From the NCBI GenBank assembly GCA_029851415.1, contig CM056744.1, forward strand, positions 116,406,838-116,470,837: a stretch of DNA of 64,000 bases, read 5' to 3'. Origin of the DNA: Eretmocerus hayati (lineage: Eukaryota > Arthropoda > Insecta > Hymenoptera > Aphelinidae). The notes below the pieces were generated by a model, which made no database searches, was not told where the DNA came from, and worked only from the letters and a program-made list of their open reading frames with translations. How positions within the stretch are numbered: position 1 is the stretch's first letter; each line of letters starts with the position of its first letter. The translations under genes and the position numbers were made by a program. This document shows positions 9,800 to 21,914 of this stretch, one piece after another.

Positions 9800-12700
9800 T
9801 ATAAAGTGAGAATCGATACTAGATTACCCTCTCATAACCCAATTTCGATGTTTGAGTGGTGCAGAACTGAGATTGAATGAATATCGGTAAACTATACGAT
9901 TGAAATGTGCAACTCCAGTTTAGAACATGCCACGGTAAGGACATTTTGACCACTTTTGGTAAGCTCAGGTCCACATTAAACTTATATCCGCTCGTTGAAC
10001 TATTGGGACATCTTCATTACAATAGAATACACTAGATATCATCGTTAGACTCATCATATTTGATCATTTAATATGAATGGGAGGAGAGGACATCAAATGC
10101 ACAAGTCATCTCAGAATCACCGATATCTAATCACCTCCCACTGGTACATTTTAAGGCAATACTCGTTAACGATTAATACGGGAGGGTTCATGTGGCATTC
10201 TCACGAGAATCTTTCAAAATTAGAACCAAAAAGCCATCATATCTGCACGTTGGGTTAATTGATTGACAATATAAAACCTCGTATTTGCTTGAAAACGGAG
10301 CGTGATCATTAGGATAGCATCTAAGAATAGCATATTTGAAGTTAGCATTTCAATTTATTTTGGACTCCGGATTCTGAGAGTTACGAATTTCTTACGTCAG
10401 TGACTCACATGATGACAATTTTCTCAAAGTAGATACAAAGCTGAGTAACGGGGGCGAGCCATAGAGAAGCTTGATATTTCTCAAAAACGCGGTGAGAATC
10501 AGGAAAACTGACTTTTTCTTAAAGACCCTCAGCAGAGATTTTGATTCTCGTTGGAAAATGACCTCGAGAACAACCCGAAACGTATCCCACAAGAATGTTT
10601 GCTCACATCTTACTTCTTTGGCCTCCCGACCCGCCTCGTGACAGAGTTCCTGGTTTCGAGTTTCCGGTCATTTACGCGTTGGATTGCCTTTCTAGATTTC
10701 TGGATTGATTTGTTTCCTGACAGAATTCCAGGCTCGAGTATTTGGGTATTTGCAGGTTTCATCGTTCACTTGGGTCCTAGTATCGTTCTATTCTTTAGCA
10801 GAATTTTTTCTAACCACCCATGATGATCGTTTCGAATTCATCATAGAAATCTTGACGTGCTAGAACAAAACCAACCCAAGATCCGAATAACAGTAATCCC
10901 GGGGTAGCGTAGTGAGTGTAGCACCAGGTCGAACTTCCTCGGGATTTCTCATAAAATCACAGTTATCTGAGGTTTTGTACAATTTCTGGCTTCTTGAAGT
11001 ATAATCAGCTATAGATTCTGATACAGCGACCATGAAAACAAGAATTATATCCTGCCCAAGATTCCTGTTCCACCCAACAGAATTTGCTCAAGAGTTGAAG
11101 AAACAGGAACTATTTTTCATCGTTCATTTAATGGTTGCCTCTTTTGGTGGAACTTGTAGTCTGCAGCCTACGCAGTCTAAAAAGAAAACCCACCCTGCAG
11201 GTTCATTTGATTTGGTATTGATTAGTCTTAGAGAATTCCTCGCAATCAACGCGATGAAACTCAGCTTTCTTCACGCCTCCACAGTAAACCACGCAATTGA
11301 AAGAAAACCTTGCACCCCCTACAGTCCGTATGCAGACGCAAGCTCTCTTACACACTTACTCAAAGCTCAAAAGCTCGACCGGTAGTTGCTTTTAAACTCA
11401 CAAGGGTAGTCTTCTAACGCCCCTCCCCCAGCATCTATACCCTCGCATGCAAACAGCAGTTGTTAAAGCTCGCCTTGAGGTCCTGATAAGATAGACACTT
11501 GCACCCGCTTTCGCGAGAAAGGAATCGCGTGAAATCTCATATTATATATATATATCTACCATGCCACGCGTGCAGTGCTTTATTCTACCCCCCGCAGAAA
11601 CTGATGCAGTATGTATATAATGTAAGGGCGTGAAAGCGACGCGTTAATAACGGTTTTGAGTATATATAGGGTCTGCGTGAGAACTCTACTGCAAACGCAA
11701 GACGAGAGGGAAAGAGTTTTCTGAGTTGGGGAATATTGTGAATTATGAGGTACCATTTTTTTCACGACTTATCGCACAATTTCTTTCCTTCGACTTATGC
11801 TCGCTTACACTCACTATCGGACAACTTGGTATACGTGGTGGAGTGAGGTGTTAGGCTATCACTCATGATCTGGAAGCTTGATTTTTTTTCAAGGTGTAGA
11901 GGGTGTCGGGTAGGTATTATAGGTGACATTGATTTCATACGTGAAAAGTGAGTTGTCAAGTTTGGGTTGGCTGTAGGGAAGCTTTAGGGTTGAGACTTGG
12001 AGCTTTACAATTTATTTTTCTTCTTCACTACGTCGATCTTTTTTTTCTAATGAAAGTACTTTTGGAGAACAGAAATGGTGACGTTTAGATAATGTATGAT
12101 AATATATGAATGTGATATTTAGATACGATTTTTACCCATATATTCATAATGGTCAGAGGGAATCGTGACAAATCAACGGAGAAAAACAAGGTCAACAGTT
12201 TGGAATTAATAACCTCTTCTTCATAGAGTTTTCATCAAATTCCGACGCGAGCTTTTGGATCTTACCCCGAAATGACATATGACTAGATAACGCGAACTCC
12301 TGTCGTCAAACTATACCAATAAACTGTAATGGAATTTCATAAGTAAAACTCTATTGCTTCTAATTCACCGGATGTAATTATGACGACAAGGAATGTATGC
12401 TTACTTCCTGTTATCGAGTTTCAAGAATAGTTGGGAAGCTAGGCAATCTCACCAGCATGGTTTGAGATTTCATTGCATGGACTAATTTTTAACCGAAACG
12501 TGTCAAATACTCAGATCTTTGCTCTTGTGATGTTAATCTTGCCATAAGATAAATTTTCATTCATCATTCATGAAAAATGGTAGTATATTACGTCACTATA
12601 CAAATGAAGAGAGTCGATGAATGTCTACACGTAGCTAATTGGGATTTCACCCTGATTCTTAAGATCAGTTTCAAATTCAGCAGGTGGATGGAAATGGAAA

Positions 12701-12835
12701 CGAATCGTTCTGAATGAAAAGAAACACTTTATATTCTTGTTGGTAGTCACTAATGATGAACGACAAGATTTGATTGCCCAAAGAGATTCAAGACTAGGAA
12801 ACTCCCTATCTTTCAAAGCATATTTCAGCAACATA
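9800..12835. other. No gene seen
   Basis: Frames at 10551-10823 (90 codons) and 11032-11385 (117 codons) lack domains and coding-like context, and I do not call them. TA-rich microsatellite occurs near 11540. No inverted-repeat element was noticed here. Confidence 0.4.
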
Positions 12836-13717
12836 CAGTACCCTGCAGAAAAAATGGAACACGGATACCTTCACTAAAACAACCATCACTCCGACGTGTT
12901 TGGATTTACAACAATTTTTCAAAAAGCACTTTGAAGATGGGGAAAAAATCTATCAATTTATATATTTCAAAAATTTTTTCGATCGAAATTTCATCTCTTT
13001 AATTGACTTTAAAAATTGGAAAAATTCTAGTTTCAATCAATCACCTTCCATCTATATGCAAGTCGTGCTAGCGTGAAAATTTTTGCAGGATGTTGTAGTT
13101 CTTTTCAAGACCTTCAAATTCCTCTTTTTAAACATTGCCTTACGATCATCCACACTCGAGTTACAAGCGATTTTGTAGAAAGAATTTTGTACGGGTTGAG
13201 GGTATTAAAAGTATGGAGACAGGGGTTTTTCTTAGTTGATGTAGGCGGAAGTATTTTCGACCAATCTTTGGAATGAACTTGACAATTATTTCATGAGATT
13301 CTGAAGATTTTACGTCAAAACCGTAAATTATGACCTTTCCCGTATTTTGTCACCCTCAGCCCATACGAAATTCTTTCTACGAGATCGTTTGTAACTCGGG
13401 TGTGAATGATCGTAAGGCAACGTTTAAAAAACAAAATTAAAGGTCTTGAAAAGAGCTAGAATCTTCCGCAAGCATGTTTACGCTAGTATGACTTATGTAT
13501 GAATGTAGGGTGATTGATTGAAATGAGAATTTTTCCAATTTCGAGTGTCAGTCAAAGACATGAAATTTTGATAAAAAACTTTTTGAAACACATAATTTGA
13601 TAGATTTTTTTCTCATCTTTCAAGCGCATTTTGGAAAATTGTTGTTGACTCAAACACGTTGGAGTTATGGCTGTTCTAGTGAAGGTATCCGTGTTCCATT
13701 TTTTCTGCACGGTACTG
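12836..13717. mobile_element. 882-bp fold-back element with TA target sites
   Basis: Arms of nearly 390 bp are inverted copies. The left end is CAGTACCCTGCAGAAAAAAT and the right end is CTGCACGGTACTG inverted, both bounded by TA. Pairing continues through GGAACACGGATACCTTCACT, CAAACACGT, TTTCAAGACCTT and the ACGATCATTCACAC/GTAAGGCAA region, leaving a spacer of about 100 bp. Non-coding. TA flanks and short terminal CAG fit a Tc1/mariner-type non-autonomous element. Confidence 0.8.
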
Positions 13718-14618
13718 TAACAATCAATCAGTCCATTCCACGGCAAATCACTGCCTAATAAATCATGAGAAGTTGAACCAGGCGATTAAGTTCTCATCCG
13801 GAAATTATTCCTACTCACTCATGTTTAGGCGATGAAGTTACGAAATTAGTACATCTGTAGAACCTTCAAGAACAATCTTGGAACCCTCAAGGCATCCCCT
13901 GTAGCAGCAGCAAACTACTCCTCAATCTCTCGAAGACAACATCCTTATTATAAACCCTATCCTCATATCAAACGGATGCAGCATCACTGTTGTACCCTCT
14001 GGCTCAAAAACGGCCCTAGCTATCCCATACATAGTATTTCACTCGAAACATAGAAGGAAAAAGGATAGAACTTGAAGTACAGGAATCGTGAAGCATACAG
14101 CCTGCAAGAGACGTTGACTGTATACACTTGGTTTACTGATTCCGTTGACGCTCGAGGGAGTCACGTTTCCTTGCACGCAAGTCCAACTTTCCATAATAGG
14201 TACAATATTCTATACATAAAAAAGTACTGCACGTGAAAATTACGTTGAAGCTCGGCCAGTCGTAAGTATTACACCATTGCACGACGTCCACGTTTACATA
14301 ACCGTCAATTGCCTGATGGGCTAAATTGTTTTTCGTTTGATGCAAGACGAGCAGTTGGAAAATCTATCGACTCTAGAAATACAACGCGGAAGGTTGTACT
14401 GACTAATGTTGTAAGGTTTGATGGTTGTTCCGTAGCAGTGATGAGTTTTTGGGAGAGACGAAGGTGTTATTTTATTTTTTATTTTTTATTTTATTCCAAT
14501 TAATATACGGGCAGTGAGCTCTTTACGTTACAGATGTGGGACTAGGGTGTGAGGCTCTATTTCGAGGCGCGGGAGGAATAAGCATGGTCGAGTTGGTGGC
14601 GAGACTTTTTTCGAAATG

Positions 14619-15415
14619 TAAGGTATCTGTGCCTAATTTGCCCCCATTCCCTAATTTGCCCCCATTCAAGTTCTCACATGTACGAACCCGCAGACCTTGC
14701 CCCGCATTTTTTTCATGTTTGTTACGTTAAAATATGAGAAAATAAATGTTTTGGACCGATCCTAGATGACCCGCGCCTTTCTTAGAACAGAAGAACTGAT
14801 TTCGCTACTTCCGACTTCTTTTTTGTTATTCACTAAAAGTTATGCCAAACAAAATTGATAGAATCAATTTCAACGTGCCTTAACTCATTTTCTTTGTCTT
14901 TGTCCCAACTCTACAATGCTTTTTGCAGAATTGCAAAATTCAATTTTTAGCCGATTCTACGCCCATATCACTAGAAAAAGTGCAGTGTTCCTAATTTGCC
15001 CCTATAGTCTTTTTCCAAACTCATTCCTCGGTCCATTAAGATGCACCAATTTACCTCAAAAAGTTTTAAAGGCAGTAAAAAAAGCTACAAAATGAGCTAA
15101 AGTACGTCTCATTTGAAGGTCTGGGAGCCGAGATATCCCGCTTTCACGAAAAACCCGTATAATCCCATGAAAATAGGCCTCTTTTCCCTGTGGGGGCAAA
15201 TTAGGAACACACTGACAAAAACTCGCAAAAAATCTTCTTTCGCGAAAATCAAGATATCTCGGCTCCAATTTGTTCAAATTGAACGTAATTTAGCTCATTT
15301 TCAAGGTCTTGAAACAAGCTCCAAAATGAGCTAAATTACGTTGAAAAATATAGAGATGAGTTGAAATGGCGAGTAAAACAAAAGTAGTGGGGGCAAATTA
15401 GGCACACTTACCTTA
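14619..15415 (-). mobile_element. 797-bp TIR element, copy 2 (inverted)
   Basis: Begins TAAGGTATCTGTGCCTAATT and ends with the GGCACACTTACCTTA block, so it is copy 1 (2331-3127) read on the other strand. The length is identical at 797 bp and differences appear to be point changes. That points to comparatively recent mobility or to a later duplication. The TTTGCCCCCA words sit at the same internal places. No transposase. Confidence 0.8.
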
Positions 15416-15829
15416 GGTTTAGGCAACGAATATTGATTAGTTGATTAGATGATATTGAAACCCGTGACGACTGTTCAGTGTCCGGAATCACTAGATTTTT
15501 CCCCTAGATACTAACCTAACTCTATGGAAATGTCCCTAGGCCTGTTTTTACCTAACCTGACGTGTGTGATGACTATGATGAAGGTGACGATGAGAATGAC
15601 AGTCATGTGGGGAGTAAAAATGCATGAGGTGATGAAATCTGTGATTCGAAGCGATGCATGATCATGCAGGCATTGATAAAAATGAAATGAAGGCTTGATT
15701 CTATCCGAGGAAACGATCAAAATGTATTCTTGGGATAATAGCTGAGCATTCGATGCGTATATTTTTGGACTATTGCAAATGATGTTTGTATTGTATTGTA
15801 GTGTATTTGTTTACCAACGTACACTCTTT

Positions 15830-16395
15830 CGAGTTTTTACTTGTTACCCCCACCACCTTGGCGTGGAGGCCATTGTCATATTCCCAGTTTTTAGTCAATT
15901 TTTCCAATCTTCCCTATCAGATAGGTGCGAACTTTCGAGCGGACTCTATCAGAGAGTTGCTACGAGAGTTCAAGCACCACCGCGGCGTTTTTCGAATATG
16001 ATCTTCATTGTATGCAGGCCCATACTCACCGCCTTGATCAGACTCGACAAGTTTCAGTGGTTGCATCAATTCTATGCCAGCCATTCGGTCTCTTCGCTGA
16101 AACTTCTGAACTCTGTCAATGACAGTCATAGCGAACTTCAACGCTCGACACGGCTGCGGGAGGACACCACCAACCCTTATCGAAGCCCAATCGTTCTTTC
16201 GAATTTTTGGCCGAGCGCACAGCACTCAAGGCATTCTATTATTTTTTGTCGGAGCGCAAGGATTCGCGTTCTCGATTGAGTTACTCGGAAAAAAATCCCA
16301 AGTGACCCGACCGGGATTCGAACCCACGCCCCCTCGAGCGAATTGTTTCAGCCTGCTCAAGGCACAAGGCCTCTACCGACTGAGCCAATGGACGA
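15830..16395 (-). repeat. Possible tRNA-derived SINE, head at 16302-16395
   Basis: On the minus strand, positions 16387-16376 read TGGCTCAGTCGG (A-box) and 16324-16312 contain GGTTCGAATCCCG (B-box), the two internal Pol III promoter elements of a tRNA. The arm between them is long, as in class II tRNAs, but the anticodon stem does not pair well. A tRNA-unrelated stretch follows downstream with an oligo-T/A-rich region. The lower boundary is a guess. It could instead be a decayed tRNA-Leu/Ser-like gene. Confidence 0.45.
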
Positions 16396-17207
16396 TCTTG
16401 GCTATTACAAATGATTTTTCTGCAATAAATGTATGGGAACGAAGAAAACGCAATCTCATGAGCTCAAAAAGATGTCTCCCGTCCATTTTGTGAGCATTTC
16501 AAAATTTACTCTAAATTTACTCTAAATTTTGTCAATCAAAAGTCTCAAGATTCTCAAGCAGAATAACAATGAATCAAAATTCCTTGGGCTATTTGCTGTA
16601 TGCAAAAAAGCTTCATGCGGAAATTTTTGAAAATTGAGTCATAAAATTGTGATATTGGAAATATAGAGGATCGAAAAGTCACCTCTCGAGTCAGGTTCAT
16701 TGGGACCTTCTTCCGAATCACTTGATTATTGATAATAAACTTGCAGTATATTCTAAGCACCAAGTTGGGTATAACAATTTCTTTACGAGGAACGTTATGG
16801 ATTCTACCGATCGTGATGATTCGCAATCAATTAGTAAACTAGAATACGTATCAAAGATTCAATCCCCGTCTGATGTATACTTCGGTACAAGGATACTCTA
16901 AAATGAAGTTTCAATAAAACGTGTTCTTTGGATCGCAACGGTTACCAAATTGAGCTTATGAAAATGACAATGGAGAGATATTTGCGTGAGCATGAATTTA
17001 TATGAGTATATCATTCGAAAATTTTTCAAGAATATTCCGTGATATTTTTCTTGCATGATAACTAATTCGTGAATTTTGAATGTTGCCAGTAACTCTTGAC
17101 AATCGTTTCTCTTCGATTTCTTAACATTGAGGGAGATTTTTTGATGAAAAATATCTTGTACAAGATGCAGTCTCTCCTGAACTGTTCGTTCGTCTACTTC
17201 GAGCGAA

Positions 17208-19054
17208 ATGGACTTGAAATCATACTTCTACCTAACTTTTATGTTGGCTCTACGTGAGTAAAAACTCCTTTGCGACGAAATTTCGAGATACTGATGAACT
17301 GTCTCAATATTTCCAATCGTTTTGTGAGGAATTCTATTTTTGAGGTCTTTACTTTGTCTGCCCCGGATCAAAAATTTCTAACAATAACTTGAGCTTTTCA
17401 GGCTTTTTATTGAAATCTGTAAGATGCGAGCCACTCTTTGGAGATGAAGTGAGCTTAGTAAAAAGCAATCAGTTCTCCTCTGTAGTATTATTACGACTAA
17501 AGCTGAAGAGATATCCTGAAAAAGATCAAGAGGCTTTCTGTACTGGCACGCTCATATCTAGAAAACGAATTTTGACGGCTAGCAGTTGCCTGAAAGATGG
17601 CGAGTATATTAAGAAAATTGAAGTTTTTCTTAGTCATCCCGAGCAGTGCATCGATTGTAAGCACTATGAAGTGTCTCTACCGTGGAAAACATACGAAGAT
17701 TGGGCTCATGAACTACAGCTAATTCTACGTTATCCCAAAAATGATATAATTATTTTAGAGGTTTGTTGAAAATATTATTTCCATTGTAACTATCTTCTTC
17801 TATTTCAATTATGAAAAGTGGTCGATTGATTTCATCCATTGATTCATCAATTCACAATGATTCAATACAGGCTCAGATTATTCAGCTTTTTCGTATCTTT
17901 TCTTCAAGCTGACTGGAGCTAAAATGCATTATCACGAAATTTGATGGATTATCTGATATAATGAATTTTCAGTTGACAGAAGAGGTAATTGAGGAATCTG
18001 TCAAACCTGCACGACTTGCTTCAGAAAAAGAGATGAGGAAACTAGAGGGATCAAAAGCCCGTATGGTAGGCTGGGTGATCGTTGCCTCCGAATTTCCTTA
18101 TTCCAAAATATATCAATATTTTGGAAAAGTAAAAATCAATAGCAAGACAGAATGTAAACTTGCATCTGAAAACTTACCTGGTCCAAGTACAGGTTACCTT
18201 GACACTTACCTGTGCACTGAAAGAGATCGTCACGTTTTTAGTACTGAAGTAAGATGAATACTATTTTATTCACATACTAATTCAATCATATTTTTATATT
18301 GGAGATCATTCAACATTCATGTATTCAAATAACCTTGTGAGTCTTATCAAAGTCCGTAGGAATGAGATTTTGTTCAAAAATGTTTGATAATATAATAGTC
18401 TGATCGACCACAGACTTTTGAATTGGTATACCAAGAGCACGAGATCTCCTAAGAAGAAGAATCTGACTGAGATGGAATTTCAATCATGATATTCATTCCA
18501 ATATTGGTTGGTAAAATTTCCAAGTTTCTCAGATTCAGATTTTTTTTTTCAATATTCTATTGACCTCAATTATCATAGCACGGGTCTCAGTACACAAAAA
18601 TTGAGATTTTATGGGCCCCACGTGATTGCTTCCCTCACAAATAAGCTGCATAGAAAATCATCAATCATGTCTGAAATATCAGTTGGTTTCTTCTAGAAAA
18701 TATAGTAATGCACGGCTCTGTGAGCTTACAAATATTTCCTCACTAGACGATCGCCAGAATAGGATTCTGACGTTGTCGGCGTCTCGCCGCCTCACAGTCG
18801 ATGATTGCAGTCTCCAAACACCATTTTCACCATTAAACATACTAGAGGAAAAACCTCTAAATTTAATTATCTTATAAATATCATCTGGTTTTCAGCTCGA
18901 CGTTGGTGGTCCACTATTCAACAAGGATGGCAAGATTGTGGGCGTATTTAAAGAGACTCGCTCATCAAAATCTGATAAAATTTTTGACTCCAAAAGTCTC
19001 AATGGAATCCACGTTTTCACGAGCATAGATTTCTACAGGTATTATATCGAATAG
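17208..19054 (+). CDS. SPH-A: secreted serine protease homologue, catalytically dead, 4 exons
   Basis: Four exons join in frame: 17208-17253, 17402-17760, 17973-18248 and 18896-19054, giving 279 residues, all with GT-AG introns (GTGAGT, GTTTGT and GTAAGA donors). Residues 1-24 form a signal peptide (hydrophobic YLTFMLAL). The trypsin S1 fold is recognisable: CTGTLIS before the His site, TASSC at 74-78 where TAAHC is expected (His replaced by Ser), Asp retained in NDIIILEL (residue 130), and LDVGGPL at 228-234 where GDSGGPL is expected (Ser replaced by Val). The IVGG activation site is absent. It should be secreted but not proteolytic; clip-less homologues like this can act as cofactors or venom proteins, but the role here is unknown. 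An AATAAA lies at 19084. The upstream 650 bp is duplicated at 20.4 and 34.1 kb. Confidence 0.85.
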
Positions 19055-19829
19055 TTCCGAATAGTATGTAAGAAGCTAAAAATAATAAAGGAAATGAAGT
19101 ACAACTTGATAAATGTGTGAACCTGTCAAACGATCGAAGATCTTGATCTGAGACTCGAAACCCTTGCCCTAAAAAAAGAAAAGAGTTTAAACAGTACAAG
19201 CGCGTACAATCACCATCTAATTAGGATATTCTTTCTCGCACGTGGGGGGCTCGAATTTCACCGGCGCTACACCAATTCCTTCTATATATATTCCAAGTTT
19301 TTTTGCCTGATGGTTTTGCGGCTCACTCTGCGGACTACGAGGGAGTCCTGGTGTATAAAATGAAAGAAAACGGAAGTACCCTTTTCATAGGGATCGGAGG
19401 TAACAGAGGGAGCGTTTACATTTAGAAATGCTGCTCCACCAGATAAATGAAACCAAAATATTGAGACAAGTTTGACAAAGCCCTTTCATTACGCTCGAAG
19501 GGTACAGGCTGGGACAAAATTCATCGCAACGAAGACGTGGGGCGATTCAGACTGAGTTGGATGGAGAACACCAAGGCTTTCAATGGATTAGATTCGGCGT
19601 GAGCAATTTGTAGAGAAATTTCAGGATACTCTTGTGATGTATTCTCGAGGTATGTGAATCTCTCCTTTGAGTAATACCACTGCTATCTGTTGAGGATTAT
19701 TCTGGTTGATTGAGTTTTGGAGATTGGAAACTTGTAAGGTTGACTAATACCGAGGAATATTGGCGTAAGAGTTGTAACGCCTCACACAGTGAGTTCTGGG
19801 TGGGGGGTGGATAACATTTGTCTAGTGAA
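19055..19829. other. No gene seen downstream of SPH-A
   Basis: Contains the likely SPH-A poly(A) signal at 19084-19089 and otherwise unassigned sequence. No domain-bearing frame. Confidence 0.4.
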
Positions 19830-21240
19830 CTTTCCAGTGAGGAGTCTTCCCCTACTCGTCCAGTTCTTTGTGAAAAATATCAGTGAATAGATCGGAGTCC
19901 CACAATCCTAAAACACTCTATCATTATACTCCAAAGTAGGGCAAGGACTACGGCGAATCCGGATTCCCCGAATATTTTTAGAGTAGAACGGATTAAAAAT
20001 ATTAGTGGCCTGAAATGAGTTTTCCCAGACCCGGATAGCCAGATTAGCGAATCCTAGTATCCGGTCAGATCCGGATCTGGAAATGTTCGTCTCAATCTAT
20101 GAGAGTGTCTCGAGTCCATATCATTCTCCAAGGACCTGGGGTGGACGAAGAGGTGGATTTGGATCTGCGAAACTACTTCAAAGAAACACAGATTGAACTT
20201 GGGAAATGTTGGTGGCTCTGTAGAAATGGTCATTTCACGACCTAAGCCTGGTAGAATATTAATAAGTCAGAATACAATGAACATCTTAACGAAATCAGCA
20301 TACCAACATACTTCATCGAATGCCAATATTTCAGAATTCATTCGTTGGAGCACCCTGAACTGTCCCAGTTTGTACGGTTCGAGTGTCTAAGACATTGTTC
20401 ATGTTCAAGAGTATCAAGATTGTCAAGTAAAATGACGATAATCTAATCCTTTGAGGATAATTGTTGTGTGCAAAAAAGCTTGATTTGGGAAGTATCACGG
20501 ATTGAATGATGGAATTGTGGTTCTGAAAATATTTCAATGATCCTGTCTAATGCTGAGACAATGACGCAGTGACATTCACAATAACGAAGAATCAGGAGTT
20601 ACCTTCATTCGGATTTTTATTTGGATCACGGGACTGGCGACGCACTTGTAAAATACATTTCGCAATGATTCACCGTCGATTAGTGAACTAAAATATGTAT
20701 CCAAGATGCAATCTACGTCCAATTGTCACACTTCAAGATCAAATGTCGAATGAGCACGTGTACTTTGCAGTGCAAATGTAACAAAATTGAGATTGCGAGA
20801 GTGACTAACAGAATACGTGTGTAAGCATGGAGTTCTCAGCACTGTTCCAAAATCTTCGACGAATATTCCATGATATTTCTATTGCATGATAACAAATTCA
20901 TGAATATTAATTGCCATCGGTAGTTCTAAACCAAAGTATTCGAAAAGCTGAGTAACTTGATGGTCTTTAACTGCTCAACATCGGGGGAGATTTTCCCCTT
21001 GGAGATACTTCGAGAAAATTTTTATAGTATTCCCAAACTATTCCAACATCTACCACGAGCGAAACAGATTCGATATCATCCTTTTACTCAACTTATTGAT
21101 TGATTTTATGTGAGTAATGATTGTCATGCGATAAGTTTAAGAGATACTGATGAATTATTACTGTTTCAATACCCTGCATCTTCTGTGCTATAAGGTGACT
21201 TTCCTGCTTAGTTTTTCGAATAATATCATTGTAATGGTGG
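19830..21240 (+). repeat. Decayed duplicate of the SPH-A upstream unit, copy 2
   Basis: Segments align with 16560-17340 (SPH-A upstream region, exon 1 and start of intron 1) and with 33740-34860. Landmarks are GCAAAAAAGCTT (16603 and 20470), TTGCATGATAAC (17051 and 20883) and GATACTGATGAA in the intron (17289 and 21149). The early part, with CCAGTTCTTTGTG at 19859, matches 33771. A block at about 19942-20190 (GGATTCCCCG, GATCCGGATCTGG words) is missing from the 33.7-kb copy and is probably an insertion. Confidence 0.7.
21058..21113 (+). pseudogene. Relic of an SPH signal-peptide exon
   Basis: CGAGCGAAACAGATTCGATA aligns with SPH-A CGAGCGAAATGGACTTGAAA, so the ATG has become ACAG and the start is lost. 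The exon's donor context TGTGAGTAATG is kept at 21111-21120. No downstream protease exons were found before the retrotransposon at 21.9 kb. Confidence 0.6.
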
Positions 21241-21914
21241 AAAGTCCTACTTGTCAACAAACTGAATAGATTTAAAAAACTGGATATCATATAGATAGAT
21301 AAATAGATATCGCAGGGGTGATTTAGGCTTGCAATATAACCCTTCACGTTCAATCCTCTCAACCGAGCTCTCAACGCTGTAGATGAATGATCAGCTCCAC
21401 ATTTCTCTTGAATATCTTCACTATAAGACATGGTTTTACGGGAATTTAATGGATCGAGAGGTGCATGAGTAAGAAAAATATGCCAAGCAAATAAAAATCG
21501 ATCCTGGCAGTCCTTTTACCTGTAAGGACATTACTTTTTGAAGCAGCTGTACCGAACCACCGCCGGCGAGCACAATAAAGAGTGTATGATTTCAAGACCG
21601 GAATGAAAATAAATGAAAATATCGCACGCCACCACCTCGGTTATACATCAACAGGAGGCCCTGAAACGTGATACACCAGTTCAGTCTACCTCCCGAACTC
21701 ACACCTTCAACACCTTTATACTGGCCACGATCGTTTCGCTTCTCGTTTGCCTCCCGTCTTTTTTTTACGCTTCTCAGTCTGGCCAACTGTCTTCCCTGAC
21801 ATTATTCTTTCTAAGAATCTTTCTTTTTTTGATATCCCTTTCAACACACGGGTTGCAGTTTCTTGAACTTTCTCCCGATAACCTTTTTTTTTTTTCATTC
21901 GATGATTCGTGAGG

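Noticed and set aside
10551..11385. Frames of 90 and 117 codons
   Set aside because: No domain, no splice context, no similarity to the other loci.
15773..16279. 168-codon plus-strand frame and a 102-codon minus-strand frame containing VESDQGGEY
   Set aside because: The minus-strand string looks faintly like a Copia integrase box, but the surrounding residues do not fit, and the region is better explained by the tRNA-headed repeat.
18626..18877. 83-codon frame inside SPH-A intron 3
   Set aside because: Exons 3 and 4 already join with the normal Cys-to-GDSGG spacing of S1 proteases, so no exon is missing.
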